DNA of 39,948 nucleotides from an uncultured Verrucomicrobiota bacterium (lineage in GTDB: Bacteria > Verrucomicrobiota > Verrucomicrobiia > Limisphaerales > UBA9464): positions 1 to 39,948 of the forward strand of contig CAIMMI010000218.1 in assembly GCA_903842505.1 (NCBI GenBank), in the 5' to 3' direction. Position 1 is the first letter of the stretch; every line of letters starts with the position of its first letter. Positions 23,944 to 31,748 of the stretch are shown piece by piece. Below the pieces are notes generated by a model. It searched no databases. It was given only the letters and a program-made list of their open reading frames with translations, and had not been told where the DNA came from. The position numbers and the translations under genes were made by a program.

Positions 23944-24485
23944 TCGGGCCGCTCGTTCCGCTCCGCACCGGCTGACCCCGGCTCCCCGCCCTGTCCCAGG
24001 AATCCCATCAGGAGCATCAGACCCACCCCGGTACAGATCGCCATGTCGGCAACATTGAACGCAGGAAAACCCGCCTCGCCGCCCGCCCGCGGATGAACGT
24101 GAAAATACAGGAAATCCACCACATGCCGCCGGGATGGAAGCAACCGGTCGATCAGGTTCCCCAGCGTCCCCCCGAACAACAGTCCGAGCGCCACCTGTCC
24201 CATCGGACGATGCGCCTCAAAGTGGTGTCGCCAGTACCACAACGCCCCCACTGCCAGAAGCGCCACCACCGCGAGCGCACCGTTGTTGCCGTGAAACAGG
24301 CTCCAGGCCGACCCCGTGTTGCCCCAGTGCACGATATGCAGGAACCCAGGCATCAGCGCCCAGTGGTCGCCCAGCCTCAGCGTCAGCACGATCACCAACT
24401 TGCTCAACTGGTCCAATACCAGGATCAAGCCACCCAGCATCAGGATCCGCGCCTCGGATCCTCCACTCCGCCACCAGTTCAACAT
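23940..24485 (-). CDS. lspA: LspA, lipoprotein signal peptidase
   Basis: 181 residues from the ATG at 24485 (a GTG two codons earlier is possible). It cleaves the signal peptides of prolipoproteins in the inner membrane. Four membrane helices are visible. Conserved blocks are VLDQLSKLVI, HWGNTGSAWSLF, GGTLGNLIDRLLPSRRHVVDF with catalytic Asp124, and FPAFNVADMAI with catalytic Asp147. The chain has a polar C-terminal extension rich in Gly and Glu (GQGGEPGSAGAERNERPE). A target is in the same window: the lipoprotein at 31749 has a clean lipobox. Coupled to miaA by a 4-base overlap. Confidence 0.96.
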   Translation of the reverse strand: MLNWWRSGGSEARILMLGGLILVLDQLSKLVIVLTLRLGDHWALMPGFLHIVHWGNTGSAWSLFHGNNGALAVVALLAVGALWYWRHHFEAHRPMGQVALGLLFGGTLGNLIDRLLPSRRHVVDFLYFHVHPRAGGEAGFPAFNVADMAICTGVGLMLLMGFLGQGGEPGSAGAERNERPE

Positions 24486-24513
24486 GCGCACCTCATCAGT
24501 CCGTTCATCCAGG

Positions 24514-25443
24514 TCATCGTTTTGGCCGACCGCCCTCCCGGGCAGGCTCGACCAGCTTCAGGATTGCTTCCGCCGGGATCGTCATCTTGACGACCATCTG
24601 CGTTGTCGGAGCCTCACTCTTGGGATCCGCGTTGATGGTGTGTGTCCGCGCCACCATGCCCACCACCGCCCCCCGGTCGTTGAAGACGGGGCCTCCACTC
24701 GACCCGACCGCAAAATCCGCCGTCACACACATCCAGTCCATCGGGCGTCCACCCGCCTCCACCGCCTTCTTCGTGTATCGCGAGATGTGCCCCTGCGTGA
24801 ACGTGAACAATTCCCCACTCGGGTGACCAATCACCGTCACCGGTCGACCCACCGGTTCATCGATCGAAACCGGCAACGGAACCAGGTCCCGAACCCCGAT
24901 CCGGACCACGATCACATCCCGCTCGCGGTCCGCCGCCAGAACTTCCTCGACCGGAAAGCACCGACCGTCCTGCGTCAGGGCTCCTATGGCCACGACGTTG
25001 GTGTTCCGTCCATCAGCAAATACATGGTAGTTGGATACGATCTCGCCACGCCGTCCGATCACCCATCCCGTTCCCGTCCCACCCGTATGCCAGTGCGGGC
25101 AACGATTGCATTTGTAGACGGATCCCAGTGCAACCACCGAAGCGGAGCAACGCTCGTAGACTTCGGACGCCTCCAGACCCCGCTTACCCAGCTTTGCGAG
25201 TTCGACGACCGTCCGATGACGCGACTCCATCTGCTTCCTCAACTCCGGCAGGGGTTGCGTCTTTCCAGCCGAATAACCCTCACCCAACTGATCCGCAAAC
25301 CGCTGCCAGGAGGCCCCGTCATCCACAACCAGCGGACGCGCGCCACTCCCGGCCGCCTCAACGACCCAAGCCATGCCCATCGTCGCCGCAAGACAACCAC
25401 CCACCACCCACCTCATGACCCATCCGATTGTCGATTTGCTCAT
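24514..25443 (-). CDS. exported trypsin-like (S1) serine protease
   Basis: 309 residues with a signal region at about 10-31. The S1 catalytic triad is visible: His140 (SNYHVF), Asp176 (ERDVIVVRI) and Ser249 in AVGSSGGPVF. There is no PDZ domain, unlike DegP/HtrA. A helical region (45-95, ELRKQMESRHRTVVELAKL) precedes the protease. Just before the catalytic His domain lies KCNRCPHWH (111-119), two Cys and two His in nine residues, an unusual insert that could bind a metal or form a disulfide. AAGGGG lies 9 bases before the start. The gene is separated from lspA by about 28 bases on the same strand and is divergent from the M42 peptidase. Confidence 0.9.
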   Translation of the reverse strand: MSKSTIGWVMRWVVGGCLAATMGMAWVVEAAGSGARPLVVDDGASWQRFADQLGEGYSAGKTQPLPELRKQMESRHRTVVELAKLGKRGLEASEVYERCSASVVALGSVYKCNRCPHWHTGGTGTGWVIGRRGEIVSNYHVFADGRNTNVVAIGALTQDGRCFPVEEVLAADRERDVIVVRIGVRDLVPLPVSIDEPVGRPVTVIGHPSGELFTFTQGHISRYTKKAVEAGGRPMDWMCVTADFAVGSSGGPVFNDRGAVVGMVARTHTINADPKSEAPTTQMVVKMTIPAEAILKLVEPAREGGRPKR

Positions 25444-25625
25444 GATGCCACCCCTTCCAACCGTTTCACACCGACTGCTTCTGCTGCAATGTGCACGAAA
25501 GTCTGCGCTGATCCTCCGTGACCGTCACTCCGGAATCCAGTCCCCATCCATGCTCCGATACCCAAATCCACTCCCCTCAACTCAGGACTGAATTCTGCGA
25601 AACACCCGACTACCATTTCCCCCAC

Positions 25626-26696
25626 ATGCGCGCTGAATCGCTTCAATTCCTCCGAAATCTCGTCAACACCCCCAGCCCCGTCGGTCACGAAACCCGCGGC
25701 CTCCGCGTCTGGCTCGATTACGCCCAGACCTACTCCAATGCGACCCACTCCGACGCCTACGGCAATTGTGTCGCCACCCTGAACCCCGGGGCCGGCCCTC
25801 GTCTCATGCTGGCCGCCCATGCCGACGAGATCGCCATGTCCGTCTCCTTCGTCACCCCGGAAGGCTTCATCCACGTCCGTCGCACCGGAGGCATCGACCC
25901 CGCCATTTCCAAGGCCCAGAGAATCGTCATCCACACCCGCAACGGTCCGGTCAAAGGCGTGGTCGGCAACGTCGCTCCCCACCTCACCCGGGGCGATGGC
26001 GACCCAAAGCCCCCCAAGATTCACGATCTCTTCATCGACATCGGAACCTCCTCCCGGGACGAGACCTTCCAACTCGTCCGCATCGGCGATCCCATCACCC
26101 TGGCCAACGAGTTCGACATCCTCCGGGGCGACATCGCTGTGGCCCGCGCCTTCGACAACCGCATCGGCACCTGGGCCGTCGCTGAAACCCTCCGCCTCCT
26201 ACGTCCGCACATGGCCCATCTGGAGTGGGAAATCTGCGCCGTCGCCAACGTCCAGGAAGAAGTCGGCCTCCTCGGGGCCCGCCAGATCGCCTACTCCCTC
26301 AACCCGGCCGCCGCGCTCGTCGTGGATGTCACCCATGCCACCGACTACCCAACCGTGGACCCCCGCCAGCACGGCGAAATCCGCATGGGCAAGGGCCCAG
26401 CCCTGACCCACGGCGGTTGCAACCACATCGAAGTCGTCGGCCGCCTCGAGGCGATCGCCGCCGCCAAGGGAATTCCCCTCCAGCACGAAGCCATGTCGGC
26501 CAGCTCCGGCACCGACACCGACGTCATCTTCTGGACCCGGGGCGGCATTCCCAGCGCCCTGATCAGCCTCCCGAACCGCTACATGCACTCGCCCGTCGAA
26601 CTCGTGAACCTCCGGGACCTCGAATACATCCCCGAACTCATGGCCGCCTTCGCCCTCTCGCTCCGCAAGGACGAGGAATTCAAGGTCCGAATCTGA
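25626..26696 (+). CDS. M42 family metallo-aminopeptidase
   Basis: 356 residues from the ATG at 25626, chosen because the family motif SLQFLRNLVNTPSPVGHE starts there; the frame is open further upstream. The dinuclear metal site is complete: His65 (AAHADEIAM), Asp177 (AFDNRIGTW), Glu211-Glu212 (NVQEEVGLLGARQ), Asp234 (VVDVTHATD) and a C-terminal His in NRYMHSPVE. The family (glutamyl aminopeptidase/PepA-like, TET assemblies) trims peptides in the cytoplasm. A C-rich leader without Shine-Dalgarno precedes it. A 6-bp hairpin (ACCCGG/CCGGGT, 26696-26714) follows the stop, without a U-run. Confidence 0.94.
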   Translation: MRAESLQFLRNLVNTPSPVGHETRGLRVWLDYAQTYSNATHSDAYGNCVATLNPGAGPRLMLAAHADEIAMSVSFVTPEGFIHVRRTGGIDPAISKAQRIVIHTRNGPVKGVVGNVAPHLTRGDGDPKPPKIHDLFIDIGTSSRDETFQLVRIGDPITLANEFDILRGDIAVARAFDNRIGTWAVAETLRLLRPHMAHLEWEICAVANVQEEVGLLGARQIAYSLNPAAALVVDVTHATDYPTVDPRQHGEIRMGKGPALTHGGCNHIEVVGRLEAIAAAKGIPLQHEAMSASSGTDTDVIFWTRGGIPSALISLPNRYMHSPVELVNLRDLEYIPELMAAFALSLRKDEEFKVRI

Positions 26697-26740
26697 CCCG
26701 GACGGCAACCGGGTCGCCGGCACCCGACCGAATCCTGAAA

Positions 26741-27451
26741 TCAAGCCGGCTTCACCGCGACATTGAGGCTCATCACCCCACCCATCAGGTGGATGATCCG
26801 GGTGGGGCGACAACCCTCCGCGACCAGCAACGCATCCACCCCCCGTTGCCCCGGGTACTTCAGGAGGGATTCAAGGATGTAGCTGTGCGTCTCCGAGTCG
26901 CCGCAGAACAGCTTTCCGAAGATCGGCACCAACCACCGCAGGTACTGGAAATACAACCAGCGCCACGTGGCATTGTCCGGCTTGCCAAACTCAAGAATCA
27001 CCAACCGCCCCCCCGGCTTCAGCACCCGCATCATCTCCTTCAACCCCAACTCGACGCTCGCCATGTTCCGCACCCCATAGGCGACCGTGACCAAGTCAAA
27101 CGCACCGGACTCAAACGGCATCGACAAGGCATCCCCCTGCACGAACCGAACCCCGCTGCCATCGCCTCTCCGCCGGGCCACACCCAACATCGCCTCGGAG
27201 AAATCCAGCCCCGTTACCTCCACTCCAGCAGCAGCCAGGCTGAACGCGACGTCCCCCGTGCCACAGCAGACATCGAGCGCCCTCTCTCCTGACCGGACTC
27301 CCGCTTCACCAATCATCCGCCGCTTCCACCAGCGGTGCATCCCCAGACTCTGGAGATCGTTGATCAGGTCATAACGGGGCGCCACCGCGGCAAACAGGTC
27401 CACCACCCGCCCAGCCCGGCTCGGCCCGTCGACATAGAACTTGTTCGGCAC
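26741..27451 (-). CDS. ubiE: UbiE/MenG, demethylmenaquinone methyltransferase
   Basis: 236 residues from a GTG start with AAGGTGG upstream. It methylates the quinone ring in menaquinone (or ubiquinone) synthesis. The family signature is clear: FAAVAPRYDLINDLQSLGMH and WWKRRMI near the N-terminus, SAM loop ALDVCCGTGDVAF (58-70), GLDFSEAMLGVA, YGVRNMASVELGLKEMMRVL and GGRLVILEFGKP. The C-terminus (MGGVMSLNVAVKPA) is also typical. Menaquinone is the likely product, since no ubiquinone genes are near and Verrucomicrobia use menaquinone. Convergent with the M42 peptidase gene, 44 bases away. Confidence 0.95.
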   Translation of the reverse strand: MPNKFYVDGPSRAGRVVDLFAAVAPRYDLINDLQSLGMHRWWKRRMIGEAGVRSGERALDVCCGTGDVAFSLAAAGVEVTGLDFSEAMLGVARRRGDGSGVRFVQGDALSMPFESGAFDLVTVAYGVRNMASVELGLKEMMRVLKPGGRLVILEFGKPDNATWRWLYFQYLRWLVPIFGKLFCGDSETHSYILESLLKYPGQRGVDALLVAEGCRPTRIIHLMGGVMSLNVAVKPA

Positions 27452-27491
27452 ACACCCACCTTACTCCATCCACCCAGCCCAGCCAACCGGG

Positions 27492-27586
27492 GAGCCGCCG
27501 CCAAAACCGGTGAGTCCATGCCCTCCGTCGAGCCGCCGCCAAGACCGGTGGGGCGAGACTCCGTCGAGCCGACGCACGAAACCCGG
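27492..27586. repeat. three imperfect tandem repeats, period 36-38 bases
   Basis: Units starting at 27492, 27530 and 27566 share the core GAGCCGCCGCCAA-ACCGGTG; the first two differ at one of 21 bases, while the third is diverged. Between units, CTCCGTCGAGCCG occurs twice (27523-27535 and 27559-27571). The block lies in the 200-base divergent region between ubiE and the LytS-like kinase. It may be a copy of a dispersed intergenic element, since no gene is encoded here. Confidence 0.6.
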
Positions 27587-27651
27587 GAACATCGCCCCAT
27601 CCACCTCCTCCTCAGTTCAGCCTTCCGCCGGAACCCACATCAACGAATCCT

Positions 27652-28836
27652 ATGCCCATGCCAATCCCCACCCCTCTCCGCAATCTGCTGCTGTGGTGCG
27701 CCGGCAGTCTGTTGCTGTGGGGAATGATCACCCTCGCCTTCGCGGCCCAACTGGTCTTCGCCGCCGAGGTGGAATGGCAACCCGCCCTCCAGGCCTCGAT
27801 CCGCGAATGGTCTCCATGGGCCGCCTTCACCCCGATCGTCGTCGCCCTCACCATCCGCTTCCCCTTCGAACGGGGACGCTGGCCCCTCAGCCTTTGCGTT
27901 CACCTCCTCGGCTGCACTGCCGTCGTCGCCGCAACGGGCCTTCTCTCCCAATCCCTCGGCGGACGCGATGCCTCGCCGCCCGGACCTCCCTGGCGGCGTC
28001 CCTTCAACCCGGAATCCGGCCCGCCTCCGTCCGATGAACGCCCCGAGGGACCTCGCCGCGGGGGAGGCCCTCCCCGCGGCCCGGGCAACCGGGCCGACCG
28101 ACCCGGCCCCGGCGGTCGCGGCCCGCTCCTGATGCGCGCGCGCCTCAACATCCCCGTCTACTGGATCGTCGTCAGCGCCACCACTGCCGTCCTGCACTCG
28201 CGAAGGGCCCGCGAACGCGAACGCCGCAGCCTCGAACTCGCAGCCAGCCTCGCCCAAAGCCGCCTCGCCACACTCCGGGCCCAACTCCAGCCCCACTTCC
28301 TCTTCAACTCCCTCAACGCCATCTCCACCCTCGTCCACCGGGACCCAAACGCGGCCGACGAAATGATCAGCAATCTCAGCGACTTCCTCCGCCTGACCCT
28401 CGAACACTCCGAATCCCAGGAACTCCCCCTCCGCAACGAACTCGAGTTCGTCCGCCGCTACCTCGCCATCGAGCAGGTCCGCTTCGGCGACCGCCTCCGC
28501 GTCATCGAGCAGATCCCGCAAGACGCCCTCGATTGCCTCGTCCCAGTCCTCCTGCTCCAACCCCTCGTCGAAAACGCCCTCAAGCACGGCATCGCTCCCA
28601 AGCGCGGACCCGCCACTCTCCAGATCACCGCCGTCCGATCAGACCGCCAACTCCTGCTGACCATCGAAGACGACGGCGTCGGCCTCGGCGTCCCAGGCAA
28701 TACCCGACCCGGAATCGGCCTCTCAAACACCCGCTCCCGCCTCCGCGAACTCCACGGCCCCAACGCCGAACTCACCCTGGAAAACCTCCCCTCCGGTGGC
28801 ACCCGAGCCACTGTCAGAATCCCCGACCGATCCTGA
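27652..28836 (+). CDS. LytS/YehU-type sensor histidine kinase
   Basis: 394 residues. Four membrane segments are visible (about 8-30, 56-70, 79-98 and 167-181). Between the third and fourth lies a 60-residue loop almost entirely of Pro, Gly and Arg (about 103-160), probably outside the membrane or disordered. A coiled linker (183-205) leads to the His_kinase domain: QLQPHFLFNSLNAIS with phospho-acceptor His215. The ATP site follows: LQPLVENALKHGI, then DDGVGLG and GIGLSNTRSRL. The response regulator begins 3 bases after its stop. The signal sensed is not evident. Confidence 0.94.
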   Translation: MPMPIPTPLRNLLLWCAGSLLLWGMITLAFAAQLVFAAEVEWQPALQASIREWSPWAAFTPIVVALTIRFPFERGRWPLSLCVHLLGCTAVVAATGLLSQSLGGRDASPPGPPWRRPFNPESGPPPSDERPEGPRRGGGPPRGPGNRADRPGPGGRGPLLMRARLNIPVYWIVVSATTAVLHSRRARERERRSLELAASLAQSRLATLRAQLQPHFLFNSLNAISTLVHRDPNAADEMISNLSDFLRLTLEHSESQELPLRNELEFVRRYLAIEQVRFGDRLRVIEQIPQDALDCLVPVLLLQPLVENALKHGIAPKRGPATLQITAVRSDRQLLLTIEDDGVGLGVPGNTRPGIGLSNTRSRLRELHGPNAELTLENLPSGGTRATVRIPDRS

Positions 28837-28839
28837 CCC

Positions 28840-29601
28840 ATGAAGATCCGCACGTTCCTCGTCGACGACGAACCCCTCGGTCGCGAACGCATCCGCTCCC
28901 TCCTCGCCCACGAACCCGACGTCGAGATCATCGGCGAAGCCGAGGACGGAGAGGCCGCACTCGACGCCATCCAGCGTCTCCACCCAGACCTGGTCTTCCT
29001 CGACATCCAGATGCCCGGCCTGGACGGCTTCGGTGTCGTCCGCGGCCTGACACCTCCCATCCCGCTCATCATCTTCGTCACCGCCTACGACCAGCATGCC
29101 ATCAAGGCCTTCGAAGCCCACGCTCTGGACTACCTGCTCAAGCCCGCCAAACCGGCCCGCCTCCGGGACGCCCTCCAACGGGCACGTTCCCAACTTCAAC
29201 TCGCCCGCACTCCTGCCGCCGAACTCCCCCGGCAACTCCTCGACCTCCTCGCCACCCGCGAACCCGAACGCCCCACCCTCACCCGTCTCCCAGTCAGGAC
29301 CAATGAACGCACCACCTTCGTCCGCGTGGGTGCCGTCGACTGGATCGAGGCCGCCGGCAACTACGTCGTCCTCCACGTGGGTAAGGAAAACCACATCCTG
29401 CGCGATTCCCTCGCCGCACTCGAAGACCAACTTCCCCGCAGCTTCCTCCGGATCAGCCGCTCCACCATCGTCAACCTCGACCGGGTCCGGGAACTCCAGG
29501 CCATGGCCGCCGGCGAGCACGTCGTCATCCTCCAGGACGGTCGCCAGATCCCCATGACCCGGGGCGTCCGCGAGGTGGAGGACCGACTCCGGTTCAGCTG
29601 A
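28840..29601 (+). CDS. LytTR-type response regulator
   Basis: 253 residues. The receiver domain (1-120) has FLVDDEPL (acidic pocket), phospho-acceptor Asp55 (VFLDIQMPGLDGF), Thr81 and Lys101 (YLLKPAKPARL). The C-terminal LytTR DNA-binding domain (about 145-253) has RTNERTTFVRVGAVDWIEA, NYVVLHV and RSTIVNLDRVREL. It works with the LytS-like kinase encoded 3 bases upstream. LytTR proteins bind direct repeats upstream of target promoters; I saw no clear copy in the 84 bases before the next gene, which is the nearest candidate target. Confidence 0.95.
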   Translation: MKIRTFLVDDEPLGRERIRSLLAHEPDVEIIGEAEDGEAALDAIQRLHPDLVFLDIQMPGLDGFGVVRGLTPPIPLIIFVTAYDQHAIKAFEAHALDYLLKPAKPARLRDALQRARSQLQLARTPAAELPRQLLDLLATREPERPTLTRLPVRTNERTTFVRVGAVDWIEAAGNYVVLHVGKENHILRDSLAALEDQLPRSFLRISRSTIVNLDRVRELQAMAAGEHVVILQDGRQIPMTRGVREVEDRLRFS

Positions 29602-29685
29602 ATCGCGAGTCCACGTAACCAATGGGGCACAGGCTCGGTCTCTCCCTGAAATCACTCACGTCTCCATCCATTAACCTCCCTGCCC

Positions 29686-30399
29686 ATGAAACGCCTGCTG
29701 ACTCCCCTGCTCGTTCTGGCGACCTCGGCCCTCTGCCTCGCCGATGCCAAGCAAGACATCAAAGCCGCCGCCCAGAAACTCGCCGACGCTCCCAGCTACT
29801 CCTGGACGACCTCCACCGAGATGGCCAACTCCCAGAACAGCCCGGCCAAGATCACCGGCAAGTCCCTCAAGGGCTCCTTCGCCCTCATCACCTCCGAACG
29901 CGACGGCACTGTCACCACCGCCGTCGTCAAGGGCGAAAAGGGCGTCCTCAAGACCGATGAAGGCTGGAAGACCGCCGAAGACCTTCGCAATGCAGGCGGT
30001 GGCGGAGGCGGTGGTGGCCGCGGCATGCGCGGGGCCGTGCTCCTCCGCACCCGCCCCCCGGCCGACGACGTCCTCCGCATGGTCGACAAGACTGGGGAAC
30101 TCAAGTCCGCCGAGGGCGTCATCTCCGGCGACCTGACGGAAGCCGGCGCCAAGGAACTCATGTCCTGGGGACGGGGTCGCCCCGGTGGGCAAGCCCCCGA
30201 ACCCAGGAACGCCAAGGGTTCCGTCAAGTTCTGGGTCAAGGACGGCCAACTTTCCAAGTTCCAGGTCACGGTCTCGGGCACGATGTCCTTCAACGGCGAG
30301 GACCGCGACATCGAGCGCACCTCCACCCACGAGATCAAGGATGTCGGCACCACCGAAGTGAAGGTCCCCGAGGAAGCCTCCAAGGCTCTCGGTTCCTGA
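29686..30399 (+). CDS. exported protein of unknown function
   Basis: 237 residues with a signal peptide (MKRLLTPLLVLATSALCLA, cut before DAKQD). The body alternates beta-strands and turns: PSYSWTTSTEMANSQ near 37-51, then KGSFALITSERDG and EKGVLKTDEGWKTAEDL. A run of eight glycines follows (around 103-110). Later come GSVKFWVKDGQLSKFQVTV and a closing KDVGTTEVKVPEEA. The fold suggests a LolA/LprG-like half-barrel that might bind lipid or lipoprotein, but that is inference only. It stands 84 bases after the response regulator and is closed by a terminator at 30469, so it is a possible target of that system. Confidence 0.75.
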   Translation: MKRLLTPLLVLATSALCLADAKQDIKAAAQKLADAPSYSWTTSTEMANSQNSPAKITGKSLKGSFALITSERDGTVTTAVVKGEKGVLKTDEGWKTAEDLRNAGGGGGGGGRGMRGAVLLRTRPPADDVLRMVDKTGELKSAEGVISGDLTEAGAKELMSWGRGRPGGQAPEPRNAKGSVKFWVKDGQLSKFQVTVSGTMSFNGEDRDIERTSTHEIKDVGTTEVKVPEEASKALGS

Positions 30400-30468
30400 A
30401 TGAACAATCCCGGTCCTTTCAGGTCTTTTTCAAGTCGCTGGCGATTCCAGACGGCTTAACGCAAACGC

Positions 30469-30499
30469 AAGGGCGGATCCCTCCGGGGTCCGCCCTTTT
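30469..30499 (+). terminator. Rho-independent terminator
   Basis: AAGGGCGGA (30469-30477) pairs perfectly with TCCGCCCTT (30489-30497), with a further CCC/GGG pairing inside (one bulged T) around a TCCG loop, and ends in TTTTG. It lies 70 bases after the exported protein at 29686. The rest of 30400-30625 holds no other feature I can support. Confidence 0.9.
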
Positions 30500-30625
30500 G
30501 ATTTCCTCGGACGCCAGCATCCCAAAACCAACCAACGCCAGACCGACACCCTCGACGGACTTTCAAGCACCCACCTCGCTGACAGCAACGGCCCAACCTG
30601 AACGCCGGGCCAGCTTGTCTTCGCT

Positions 30626-31432
30626 TCAGCCCGGGATCCGGAAATTCGGACTCTGACTGAGGAATCGAACCGGGTTCTGGAAGATCACCCGGTCAATCGC
30701 TTCCGCAGCCCAACCCCGACGCCGCATCTCCAACGCCGTCCGGGGAATCGCCAAGGGAACGCTTTCGCCCCAGTCACAGGCAGAGTTCATCCACAACCGC
30801 TCCCCACCGTAGACGTCCAGGATGTCCACCGCCCGGGCCGGAGTACACTTGCTGATCGGATAGAGGGTCATCCCGCCCCAGAATCCCGCGTCCAGGACCA
30901 TCCGGACCGTGTGTTCCTCCACGTGATCAATCAACACCCGCTCCGGTCGGATCCGCCCATCCGCCTTCAACACATCCAGGATAAGCCGCGTTCCCTTCAG
31001 CTTGTCCTCCAGGTGCGGCGTGTGCACGAGGATCAATTGACCTGTCCGGGCCGCCAGATCCACGTGCATCTCCAGCACGCGCATCTCATTCCGGGAATTC
31101 TTGTTCAACCCGATCTCCCCGATCCCCAAAACCGTCGACCGATCCAGGAACTCCGGGATCATCGCGATCACCGACTCCGCCAACGCCACATCTTCGGATT
31201 CCTTCGGGTTGATGCAGAGCCAGCAGTAGTGCGGCAATCCGTACTTGGCAGCCCGCGCCGGCTCATACTCGGTCAATTGCCGGAAATAATCGCGGAACCC
31301 ATCCGCCGAGGATCGGTCGAACCCTGCCCAGAAGGCGGGCTCGCAGACCGCCGCACAGCCAGCTGTCACCATGTCCTGATAGTCATCCGTCGTCCGGCTG
31401 ACCATGTGCCCATGAGGTTCGATGTATCGCAT
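30626..31432 (-). CDS. EboB-like TatD-family metal-dependent hydrolase
   Basis: 268 residues. The frame is open far upstream, but the start at 31432 is where the domain begins ([20 protein letters not shown]) and GGAAGGAA lies upstream. The TatD metal ligands are visible: His7 and His9 (HGH), Glu106 (GIGEIGLN), His137 (LVHTPH), His170 (LIDHVEE) and Asp220 (NSACDWGES). The details ([44 protein letters not shown]) match EboB of the ebo clusters better than ordinary TatD nucleases. Those clusters take part in moving secondary-metabolite precursors to the periplasm. No other ebo gene is in the window, so function is uncertain. Confidence 0.85.
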   Translation of the reverse strand: MRYIEPHGHMVSRTTDDYQDMVTAGCAAVCEPAFWAGFDRSSADGFRDYFRQLTEYEPARAAKYGLPHYCWLCINPKESEDVALAESVIAMIPEFLDRSTVLGIGEIGLNKNSRNEMRVLEMHVDLAARTGQLILVHTPHLEDKLKGTRLILDVLKADGRIRPERVLIDHVEEHTVRMVLDAGFWGGMTLYPISKCTPARAVDILDVYGGERLWMNSACDWGESVPLAIPRTALEMRRRGWAAEAIDRVIFQNPVRFLSQSPNFRIPG

Positions 31433-31748
31433 GCCAACAAAGTTCCTTCCCCCAACCTTCGTCCCGCGAGGGTCCCAAGTCGAGCGGGCAGACCAATCCA
31501 CACAGCTCTGGAATCGGGCGACTGGAGACTTCCCACCCGGCACGTGAGGACACTCGCCCCACCGAAGCCATGCCTCACGCAGTGGCCCCCAGCCTTGCCC
31601 CCTCCCTGAATAAGGGCATTTTCGCTCCGTCCACTGACCATCCGTGAAAATGAACCGCCCATCCGGAGCCCTCCTCGGAGTGCCAACCGGAATATCCTTC
31701 GGGGATGGATCCGGTTCGTTCCGGTGCCGCCACTCAACCCTCCGTTCC
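31433..31748. other. 316-base divergent intergenic region
   Basis: Between the EboB-like gene (leftward) and the W-rich lipoprotein (rightward). I see no gene here that is better than chance, although both strands stay open in some frames because of the high GC content. It must contain the divergent promoters. The only AT-rich patch is near 31607-31621 (TGAATAAGGGCATTT); no box pair with proper spacing was found. Confidence 0.5.

Noticed and set aside
27364-27600. A 78-codon minus-strand gene over the tandem repeat upstream of ubiE
   Set aside because: Its sequence is generated by the repeat, it overlaps the ubiE start, and it has no ribosome binding site or recognisable similarity.
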